Assembly: GCA_964526835.1 (NCBI GenBank)
Contig: CAZGMK010000005.1
Coordinates: 106,270 to 170,269 of the forward strand
Source: DAOSXA01 sp964526835
GTDB lineage: Bacteria; Zixibacteria; MSB-5A5; GN15; FEB-12
Length of the DNA: 64,000 bases
Direction of reading: 5' to 3'
Shown: positions 57,417 to 64,000 of the stretch, piece after piece
Numbering within the stretch: the stretch's first letter is position 1
How the letters are laid out: every line of letters begins with the position of its first letter
Made by a program: the position numbers and the translations under genes
Notes under the pieces: generated by a model
The model's database searches: none
The model's input: only the letters and a program-made list of their open reading frames with translations
Told to the model about the DNA's origin: nothing

Positions 57417-60068
57417 TTGACTAAACTAAGGTTGACGGTGACCGTGACGGTTGCCCTGATGGCAGCGCTGCTCGGTTCCGCCACCGATGCGGACGCGCAA
57501 TCGGTCCTGCCCAAGGCATTCTTCCTGCCCGACAGCGGCTACTCCAGCAACGCCGCTACCGATATAATCACCCACGCCGGCGGAGTGTGGTTCGCCACTG
57601 ACGAGGGTTTGATGGTCACCTTCGATCAGGGAGAGACATGGCAGCGCTTCGGCGCCAACGCCGGCATGATCAGCGAGATCGTCTCCGCCGTCTATTCCGA
57701 CGGCTCTCGTCTGTGGGCCGGTACTGCCCACTCCGAGATATTCGACGAGCGACGCTACAGTGTGTCCGATGCTGTCTCCTATAGTGACGATGACGGCCTC
57801 TCCTGGGCCCACGTCGATTTCTCCTCCTCCGGCCAAAACATCAAGTGGGTCGAAGGGACATTCCGAACTGTTTTTGATATCACGGGCTATCGCGACCACA
57901 ACCTCGATGCCAGCTGGGTTTTCTTTGCCGCCTATGCGGGGGGATTCCTGGGCAGCCGCGACGGCGGACTCAACTGGCGTCGGATTTACCACTCAGCGCT
58001 CGACTCGATTCAGCTCAACAGCGGCAGTACGCCATCAGAGCGAAACCGCGCGTTCGCCTGCGTCGCCGACTCGTCGCACGGGGATTCGCTCTACCTCTGG
58101 ACCGGCACCGCCGCCGGCATATTCCAGCATATCTTTGCCCCCAAACGAGAAAAGGCCTACGCCAGGTACGTCCACTCCCTGGCCTTCTGCAATTCCTGCC
58201 AGGACACCAGTTGGCTGTTTATCGGCGGCAACGAGGCCTTTACCCGCGGACGGCTTGAAGGCAGACCATTCCTCAGTCGCTTCGAAGAGGACGGCCTGCC
58301 GGGCCCGGCTATCTCGTCCATTATCGAAGTCGGCGGCCGTCTCCTCGTGGGCACCTTTGATCCGGCAACGAACCTGCTGACGGGCTTGGCCTTATCGGAT
58401 GACTATGGTGAGACCTTTTATTCCAGCGATCATCCCGTAACTTCTTTCAATGGCCAGTACGCCGGGACGGCGGGCCTCATCGGTGATCTTGCGCTCATGC
58501 GCGACAGGGTCTATATGGCTGCCCAGACCAACGGATTGTTCGTGTCCACCGACACCGGCGATAACTGGACACGTGTGCTCCTCGAGCCCCTCGACGTTTC
58601 CAGCCGCAAGAACACCGCTAATGGATTGTTCGTCAACGGCGACACCCTTCTGGTCGGGACTGACACGGGTCTCGCCACTGTCTGGATGGACACTCTTGGT
58701 GTCATCGACTCCCTGGTCTTCAAACATTTCGGTGAATACGACTCCAGCGCCGTGGAGGTCAGCGGCACGCGGGTGATGCGCGTCCGTCTTCAGCCTTTTG
58801 CCGACACCGCCACCGCCAGCGTTGATTCGGTGATATGCTGGACCATTAACCGTCCCCTGACCGATGAGGGACGACGAATGGTCGGACGTCGCAACGCCGA
58901 TGGAGAGTGGGATCACCTGCAATGGCGCGCCAAGATCAACGACGTCAACTTCATCGGAGACACCGCCATAGTTTGTGGCGAGACGGGCGTTTGGTACACA
59001 CGCACCGGAGGGAATCCGGATACACGCTGGCGAATCGAGGAAATGGACGGTCAGACGCGCGTCGACTCGATGGGCAACGACATTGTCACTCGGATCGAAG
59101 CAAGAAGCGATACTCTTGTCTTTGGGTCCAATAACGGTTTCGCCGTATCCACTGATCGGGGCCAGTCATACGAGATTTATCGTGTGAACAAGGATACCCT
59201 GTCGGCCGATGTCGTCATTCATCATACGGCGTCGCAGACCCTGTTCCAGGGCCTGACCGGAAACTTCATCCCGGCTATCGATGTGCAGTATCGGACCGAC
59301 GCACCCGCTCATGTCTGGGTCGGAAACCGCAGCACCGACCATTTTCCTGACACTAATGCAATTTCAGTGGGCCGCTCAGTCCCGGTGGATTCCAGTGGCG
59401 AGGAAGTCGATCCGCAAAGCACCGATCTGGCCGGTTACCAGTGGAAGTGGCGCCGGATCTTCACAGAAACCTTCGCCTGGAATTTTGCGTTCAACGGCGA
59501 CTCCGTGTTTGCGGCCACCGACAGCGGCCTGGTCCTGTTCGAATACGACGGTGACAACTGGATATGGGAGTATGTTGCGCTGGAGGATGAGTCCGGTGAA
59601 TCATGGCTGCTGCCGGCCACCCCGGTCTATGGAGTTCAGGTTCAGTCACCTTACCTCTGGGTGTCCAGCGCCGATCGCACTCTTCGACTCCGCCTGAGCG
59701 ACCTGACTGACCAGACCGCCTACATGGTCATCGACTCGACCACGCCCCCCGATGAGGTATACGCCTTCCCTGTACCGTTCAGTCACTCCGTCGACGGCAA
59801 CGCGGGCGGTGCGATTGACTTCCACTTCGTCGTCGACCGTCCGGCCAGTGTGACCATCGAAATCTATGACTTCGCCATGAATCTCGTGGCGCGAGTAGTT
59901 GACAGCCGCCCGTTTCCCGAAGGCATTTATCCGACCACGGGGTCATACCGCCCTACCTGGGATGGCTTCAACGGCCGGGGCGAGAAGGTCGCTGTCGGTG
60001 TCTACTACTTCAAGGTTCAGCTTTCAACCGGCGAGACCCGCTGGGGCAAGCTGGCCATCATACCGTAG
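57417..60068 (+). CDS. Secreted beta-propeller protein with C-terminal FlgD-like domain
   Basis: An 883-residue exported protein. A signal peptide (residues about 3-27, LTVTVTVALMAALLGSATDADA) is followed by repeated propeller blades of the BNR/two-component-propeller kind: GVWFATDEGLMVTFDQGETWQ, GFLGSRDGGLNWR, GLFVSTDTGDNWTR, GFAVSTDRGQSYE. The last 110 residues form a FlgD-like Ig domain (VYAFPVPFSHSV to GVYYFKVQLSTG). The start is TTG 57417 with GGGAG six bases upstream. This layout recalls PorZ of type IX secretion. Two PorV/PorQ-type genes follow directly. A role in surface attachment or export is inference. Confidence 0.75.
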   Translation: MTKLRLTVTVTVALMAALLGSATDADAQSVLPKAFFLPDSGYSSNAATDIITHAGGVWFATDEGLMVTFDQGETWQRFGANAGMISEIVSAVYSDGSRLWAGTAHSEIFDERRYSVSDAVSYSDDDGLSWAHVDFSSSGQNIKWVEGTFRTVFDITGYRDHNLDASWVFFAAYAGGFLGSRDGGLNWRRIYHSALDSIQLNSGSTPSERNRAFACVADSSHGDSLYLWTGTAAGIFQHIFAPKREKAYARYVHSLAFCNSCQDTSWLFIGGNEAFTRGRLEGRPFLSRFEEDGLPGPAISSIIEVGGRLLVGTFDPATNLLTGLALSDDYGETFYSSDHPVTSFNGQYAGTAGLIGDLALMRDRVYMAAQTNGLFVSTDTGDNWTRVLLEPLDVSSRKNTANGLFVNGDTLLVGTDTGLATVWMDTLGVIDSLVFKHFGEYDSSAVEVSGTRVMRVRLQPFADTATASVDSVICWTINRPLTDEGRRMVGRRNADGEWDHLQWRAKINDVNFIGDTAIVCGETGVWYTRTGGNPDTRWRIEEMDGQTRVDSMGNDIVTRIEARSDTLVFGSNNGFAVSTDRGQSYEIYRVNKDTLSADVVIHHTASQTLFQGLTGNFIPAIDVQYRTDAPAHVWVGNRSTDHFPDTNAISVGRSVPVDSSGEEVDPQSTDLAGYQWKWRRIFTETFAWNFAFNGDSVFAATDSGLVLFEYDGDNWIWEYVALEDESGESWLLPATPVYGVQVQSPYLWVSSADRTLRLRLSDLTDQTAYMVIDSTTPPDEVYAFPVPFSHSVDGNAGGAIDFHFVVDRPASVTIEIYDFAMNLVARVVDSRPFPEGIYPTTGSYRPTWDGFNGRGEKVAVGVYYFKVQLSTGETRWGKLAIIP

Positions 60069-60079
60069 AGGAGCGAGCG

Positions 60080-61066
60080 ATGATGTCTAAGAGCCTTTAC
60101 CTGATCGCAACCCTGCTGATCTTCGCCGGCGCATCACTGGCCGGTGACGGTGATGGTGGCTATGCCGGAGCTTTCTTCCAGGTCCCGATCGGCGCCCGCC
60201 CCACGTCAATGGGCGGAGCTTATCTGGCGGTCTCCAATGACGGCGCCGCGCCGCTGTACAACCCGGCCGGCCTGGCCGATCTGCGGCGACCAATCTTCGC
60301 CTCCTCGTACCGGATGATGAAGCTCGACCGTCAATTGACCTACGCCACCTTGATGTTCCCGATTCGTGGTAACTCCGCCCTGGGTGTCCACTGGCTGTTT
60401 GCCGGCTCTGGCGATGTCGAAAGGCGCAATTACGACGGCGACCTGACAGGAGGCACCATCTCGCAAAACAACCACGCCGGTTCTATCATCTTCGCCAAGC
60501 GTTTTGAGAATGTCTTCTCGGCCGGCATCAAACTCAGCTATCTTCATTCCACCTTCGCCGAGATGACAGCTTACTCGGTCGGAGTCGATGTCGGCGCCAT
60601 GCTCTACTTCGATTGGCTGTTCGGTCGGGAGAGAGTCGGTACTCTGCCCGTCGATGACATGCAGCTCGGGCTGACCCTCAAGCACCTCGATGCCAGTTAC
60701 CTTTGGAATAACGAGAACTATGTTTTTAAGTACGTCGGCGCCAATCAGCCCGGGAGTGAGCAGGAAGACAAAATACCGACGGAAATTGGTATCGGCCTTT
60801 CGGGCCGGCTGCTACAGCGCAAGTTGCTGCTGGCGACCGATCTGATAAAGAACTCCGAGCAGGGCGCCATGCTCCACGCCGGGGCCGAATACTTCATTAA
60901 GCCGGAGTTTGCCCTTCGGGCCGGATTCTCAGATGGCCGACTCGCCGCCGGCACCGGGTACATATTCAACATCGCCAACCAGGTCCTGGCCATCGACTAC
61001 GCCTTCTCGACCGACAAGGCCGATGAGGGCTCGGAACACATATTCTCTTTTGACTTGCTGTTCTAA
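60080..61066 (+). CDS. PorV/PorQ-family outer-membrane protein
   Basis: A 328-residue barrel protein. The signal peptide (residues about 4-21) is followed by the family motif FFQVPIGARPTSMGGAYLAVSNDGAAPLYNPAGL. The rest alternates hydrophobic and polar residues as in beta-barrels and ends in Phe (FDLLF). GAGGAG precedes the ATG at 60080. It lies eleven bases after the propeller gene and fourteen before a paralogue, so the three form an operon. The cargo or function is unknown. Confidence 0.82.
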   Translation: MMSKSLYLIATLLIFAGASLAGDGDGGYAGAFFQVPIGARPTSMGGAYLAVSNDGAAPLYNPAGLADLRRPIFASSYRMMKLDRQLTYATLMFPIRGNSALGVHWLFAGSGDVERRNYDGDLTGGTISQNNHAGSIIFAKRFENVFSAGIKLSYLHSTFAEMTAYSVGVDVGAMLYFDWLFGRERVGTLPVDDMQLGLTLKHLDASYLWNNENYVFKYVGANQPGSEQEDKIPTEIGIGLSGRLLQRKLLLATDLIKNSEQGAMLHAGAEYFIKPEFALRAGFSDGRLAAGTGYIFNIANQVLAIDYAFSTDKADEGSEHIFSFDLLF

Positions 61067-61080
61067 CGGAGAACATATCT

Positions 61081-61986
61081 GTGACTTATCGCCTCGTCCT
61101 CTTGACTTCATTTGCAGTGATACTGCTCAGCAGTGTGCCGCCTCACGCGGCCGATGCCGGGCTGGCGCTGCTTCAGAATGAACACGCCGCGCGACCCGCC
61201 GGAATGGGAGCGGCGGTCGTCTCCATCGGCGCCGACCCGACTGTAGCCGTCTATAATCCTGCCGCCGCTGTGGGGCTCGACAAGTTCACTGCCTCATTCG
61301 GTCATACCATCTTCTGGGAAAACATCCGCTTCGAGTCCGGCGCTTTCGGCTCCCGGTTGTGGACCGATGTTTATCTGCACGGCAACATTCGCCTGGCCTC
61401 GGTTGACGATCTCGAACTGCGCGATGATGTTCCCTCTGATGATCCCCTCGGCATGTTCGATTCACATGATATCTCCGGCAAATTCGGTCTCGCCTATCGT
61501 ATCAACGAAAGGATCAGCGCCGGCTTTGGAATCGGTTGGGTCTACGAGAAGATCGAATCATGGCGCGGCGCTGCCTTCAACATCGACCTGGGCGCTCAAG
61601 CTCAACTGCGACCGGACCTGCGGGTGGGGGCCTCGGTGACCGGTCTCGGAAACGATCTTACCCTGACCAAGGATGGCGCCGTGAAATCGCGCGCGATTCC
61701 TCTGCCGACTACGTGGCGCGTGGGCGGGTCCTACCGGTGGCGCATGATATTGGGCGCGGCCGATTTCGTACTGGTCGACGATGACGGTCACCTGCACCTT
61801 GGCATCGAGGGCGCCATGCACGAGTATTTCAAGCTTCGTACCGGCTACATGACCGGCTACGACTCCAAAGACTTCAGCGCAGGAGCAGCTTTCACGATGC
61901 GGGATGTAACCGTCGATTACGCTTTCCTGCCTTTTTCCAATGACCTGGGAACATCACATTTATTCACAGTAACATTCAGCCTGTAG
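61081..61986 (+). CDS. PorV/PorQ-family outer-membrane protein (paralogue)
   Basis: A 301-residue relative of the preceding protein. The signal peptide (residues about 4-24) leads to NEHAARPAGMGAAVVSIGADPTVAVYNPAAA, the same N-terminal motif. Aromatic-rich beta strands follow, ending TVTFSL, an outer-membrane insertion-type C-terminus. The start is GTG 61081 with GGAGA upstream. Sequence divergence from its neighbour suggests an old duplication. Confidence 0.8.
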   Translation: MTYRLVLLTSFAVILLSSVPPHAADAGLALLQNEHAARPAGMGAAVVSIGADPTVAVYNPAAAVGLDKFTASFGHTIFWENIRFESGAFGSRLWTDVYLHGNIRLASVDDLELRDDVPSDDPLGMFDSHDISGKFGLAYRINERISAGFGIGWVYEKIESWRGAAFNIDLGAQAQLRPDLRVGASVTGLGNDLTLTKDGAVKSRAIPLPTTWRVGGSYRWRMILGAADFVLVDDDGHLHLGIEGAMHEYFKLRTGYMTGYDSKDFSAGAAFTMRDVTVDYAFLPFSNDLGTSHLFTVTFSL

Positions 61987-62010
61987 TAAAAGAGAGGTAG
62001 AGTCATTATC

Positions 62011-63129
62011 ATGGCTAAGTACCGTATCGCCTGGATGCCGGGTGATGGCGTCGGCAATGACGTCATGGAAGCGGCAAAGATCGTCCTGGACAAGCTGTCC
62101 CTGGATGCGGAGTACGTCCACGCCGACATCGGCTGGGAATTCTGGCGCAAAGAGGGCAATCCGTTGCCCGACCGCACCATAAAGATCCTCAAGGAGGTCG
62201 ACTGCGCCCTCTTCGGCGCGATTACTTCCAAACCCCGCGACGAGGCCGAGGAAGAACTCGCCCCCGAGCTGAAGGGCAAGGGGCTGGTCTATGCTTCACC
62301 CATCGTGCGCCTCCGCCAGGAATTCAACCTTCGTACCAACCTGCGCCCATGCAAAGGCTACGAAGGCAACCCCCTGAACTACAAGGACGGCATCGATCTG
62401 GTGGTCTTCCGTGAGAACACCGAGGACCTCTATGTCGGTATCGAGTTTCATCCCCTGCCGGATGAGGTCCGCTCGGTCCTGAAAGCTCATCACAAGAAGA
62501 TGGCCCGCTTCGATGGCACCGATGGCAAGGACATCGCAGTCTCGCTGCGCATCAACACCCGCCAGGGCTGTCGCAACATCATCACCGACGCCTTCGAGTA
62601 TGCCAAGAAGACCGGACGCAAGAGCGTGACCGTCGTCGAGAAGCCGAATGTGGTCCGTGAGACTTCTGGTTTGATGGTCCGCACCGCCCGTGAAGTGGCA
62701 AAGAACTACCCCGATATCGAACTGTGGGAAACCAATATCGACGCCATGTGCATGTGGCTGATCAAGAACCCGCTCGACTACGAGGTCCTGGTAACGTCCA
62801 ACATGTTCGGCGACATCGTCAGCGATCTGTGCGCACAACTCGTCGGTGGTCTGGGCTTTGCGGCTTCGGGCAACATCGGCGACGACCTGGCAGTCTTCGA
62901 GCCGACCCATGGCAGTGCCCCGAAATACGCCGGCAAGTACAAGGTCAACCCGATGGCCATGCTCCTGACCACGCGGATGATGCTTGAGTGGCTGGGCGAG
63001 ATGGATATGTCTGATCGTCTTGAAGCCGCCATTGCAGCGGTCATCAAGGAGGGCAAGGTCCGTACCTACGACATGGGCGGATCCTCGTCGACTCTGGAGG
63101 TCGCCGAAGCTGTGTCCGCGAAGTTGTAG
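62011..63129 (+). CDS. NAD(P)-dependent isocitrate/isopropylmalate dehydrogenase family protein
   Basis: A 372-residue beta-decarboxylating dehydrogenase of the cytosol. Motifs: WMPGDGVGNDVM at the N-terminus, RENTEDLYVGIEF, and NMFGDIVSDLCAQLVGGLGFAASGNIG, with the substrate-binding LRTNLRP arginines. The REN(T)ED-YVG segment and MCMWLIKNP favour isocitrate dehydrogenase over LeuB, but homoisocitrate or isopropylmalate cannot be excluded, and no leu genes are nearby. ATG 62011 has GAGAGG upstream and lies 25 bases after the PorV-type gene. Confidence 0.9.
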   Translation: MAKYRIAWMPGDGVGNDVMEAAKIVLDKLSLDAEYVHADIGWEFWRKEGNPLPDRTIKILKEVDCALFGAITSKPRDEAEEELAPELKGKGLVYASPIVRLRQEFNLRTNLRPCKGYEGNPLNYKDGIDLVVFRENTEDLYVGIEFHPLPDEVRSVLKAHHKKMARFDGTDGKDIAVSLRINTRQGCRNIITDAFEYAKKTGRKSVTVVEKPNVVRETSGLMVRTAREVAKNYPDIELWETNIDAMCMWLIKNPLDYEVLVTSNMFGDIVSDLCAQLVGGLGFAASGNIGDDLAVFEPTHGSAPKYAGKYKVNPMAMLLTTRMMLEWLGEMDMSDRLEAAIAAVIKEGKVRTYDMGGSSSTLEVAEAVSAKL

Positions 63130-63207
63130 CGTCTCTGCGAGCCGATCACCGACTTGTACAGTGCGGGCTCCATTTACCGGGGTCCGCGCTCTTGCTTTGG
63201 GCCGGGC

Positions 63208-63229
63208 CCCGGAGCTCTGCTCCGGGTTT
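63208..63229 (+). terminator. Terminator after the dehydrogenase gene
   Basis: CCCGGAGC (63208-63215) pairs perfectly with GCTCCGGG (63219-63226), loop TCT, then TTTC. It lies 79 bases after the stop codon. Confidence 0.55.
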
Positions 63230-63243
63230 CAAGGTGCTCGTAG

Positions 63244-63266
63244 GTCAGGACCCTTGTGGTCCTGAC
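63244..63266 (+). repeat. Perfect 9-bp stem-loop between dehydrogenase and Mrr genes
   Basis: GTCAGGACC (63244-63252) and GGTCCTGAC (63258-63266) flank a CTTGT loop. It has no T-run and looks like a REP-type intergenic element rather than a terminator; other copies were not found by eye in this window. Confidence 0.4.
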
Positions 63267-63353
63267 GGCCACAGTGCTGATCTTGTTGCTCTGTTGAACT
63301 TATCTCCCTATGATGAGGATTGGGAACATAGGCTTCTACAGAAGAAGGGGTAT

Positions 63354-63998
63354 ATGACCAGTAATCCAGACGATCTCTCGCAGACAGCAGAACTGGCCAG
63401 TCGGCTCTTGCACGCCGCCATGAGCGCGATCAACGACAGCGGAGGCTCTATGAAGCGTTCGGAAGTCATGGAAGAGGTTGAGCGGCGCGTTGACCTCGAT
63501 GAGTGGGCGAAGGAAAGGTTCGAAAAGACGGGTCACGTTCGATGGCAGTCTGTCCTGATGCTCCACAGCATTCTCGCAGTTAAGGCCCAGTGGATCATCA
63601 AGAAGAAGGGTGTCTGGCATCTGACGGAGGAGGGAAGAGAGGGGCTGCGACTCGATCCAGCGCAAATGCTGAGGAGGGCGAAAGACCTTTACAAAGACTG
63701 GAAGGCCGGCCGAGATGAGAAGTTGACGCGTAACAATCAAACCGACGATGAACTCGTGCAATCGAGCCTCTCTGACTCACTAGATCAGGTAGAGCAGATG
63801 GCCATGGATGCGATCAAGAGCTACATCGCCGAAAAGAATGCATATGAGTTTCAGGACTTGGTCGCAGCTCTCTTGCGAGGCATGGGCTACCACACTCCAT
63901 TCGTGGCGCCGTTGGGGAAGGACGGAGGAATCGACATCATCGCTTTTCGAGCGTGTAAGTATTTTTGTGTAAGCGGCCATGATGTTATATTGTTTTGA
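63354..63998 (+). CDS. Mrr-type restriction endonuclease, C-terminally truncated
   Basis: A 214-residue remnant of a DNA-cleaving, usually methylation-dependent nuclease. The N-terminal winged-helix region (about residues 15-105, SLLHAAMSAINDSGGSMKRSEVM to GVWHLTEEGREGL type) is intact. The catalytic Mrr_cat domain begins with EFQDLVAALLRGMGYHTPFVAPLGKDGGIDIIAF, including the conserved G-x-D-GG-ID, but stops before the QxK motif that completes the active site. The last residues (after about position 200) do not match the family, and base composition there becomes AT-rich. ATG 63354 has GAAGGGG upstream. An insertion element or window-edge rearrangement is the likely cause; activity is not expected. 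Confidence 0.75.
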   Translation: MTSNPDDLSQTAELASRLLHAAMSAINDSGGSMKRSEVMEEVERRVDLDEWAKERFEKTGHVRWQSVLMLHSILAVKAQWIIKKKGVWHLTEEGREGLRLDPAQMLRRAKDLYKDWKAGRDEKLTRNNQTDDELVQSSLSDSLDQVEQMAMDAIKSYIAEKNAYEFQDLVAALLRGMGYHTPFVAPLGKDGGIDIIAFRACKYFCVSGHDVILF

Positions 63999-64000
63999 AG
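63969..64000 (+). mobile_element. Possible left end of an IS66-type insertion sequence
   Basis: The last 32 bases start GTAAGCGGCC and are AT-rich, unlike the gene they interrupt. IS66-family terminal repeats begin with GTAA and often GTAAGCG. It lies where the Mrr reading frame loses family similarity. Only the edge is visible, so this is tentative. Confidence 0.3.

Overview
The window is GC-rich, gene-dense DNA from a Gram-negative bacterium. The envelope genes (lipid A-type acyltransferase, GT9 heptosyltransferase, TolC-like channel, TonB-receptor-type barrel, PorV/PorQ-type barrels) imply an outer membrane. Two secreted proteases end in the FlgD-like sorting domain with the NYPNPFNPTT signature, and DUF4321, PKD-cytochrome and propeller proteins are also present. 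This points to the FCB superphylum, most plausibly a candidate phylum such as Zixibacteria or a neighbour. That placement is inference; no rRNA is present to test it.

Layout. 0-6 kb: MinD/ParA-like ATPase, GYD-domain protein, a selenocysteine tRNA (selC), then the conserved trpS-scpA-scpB-rluB block. 6-14 kb: rubrerythrin-like protein (minus strand), secreted metallopeptidase, then acyltransferase, MacA-like adaptor, MacB-like permease without an ATPase, TolC-like channel and heptosyltransferase. 14-19 kb: small secreted protein, a TPR/GAF/sigma-54 activator and a lipoate ligase. 19-26 kb: TonB-receptor-like barrel, PorV-type protein and large lipoprotein. 26-34 kb: membrane glycosyltransferase with TPRs (minus), subtilase and M6 protease. 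34.6-44.9 kb: fifteen co-directional, mostly overlapping genes, starting with fur-feoA-feoB behind a palindromic operator and continuing through ecfT, truA, fsa, purB, psd, pssA, purS, purQ, DUF4321 and tatA. 45-49 kb: minus-strand FHA-phosphoesterase-CHASE2 kinase operon. 49-54.5 kb: dus, a lone etfA, and a multihaem cytochrome/PKD lipoprotein (minus). 54.6-64 kb: SPFH/zinc-ribbon pair, propeller protein with two PorV/PorQ proteins, a decarboxylating dehydrogenase, and an Mrr nuclease gene cut short at the window end, possibly by an IS66-type element.

Promoters repeatedly read TTGnnn, about 17 bp, TATATT or a close variant. At four protein genes the -10 hexamer lies exactly six bases before the ATG and no Shine-Dalgarno is present, which predicts leaderless mRNAs. 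The tRNA-Sec gene has the same geometry, with the predicted transcription start on the mature 5' base.

The strongest leads are the leaderless promoter architecture, the selC promoter, the Fur palindrome heading a long mixed operon, the Fe-S type TrpRS, the phospho-signalling module, the cytochrome with non-standard haem motifs, and the Ca-binding-like repeats inside a TonB-receptor barrel.
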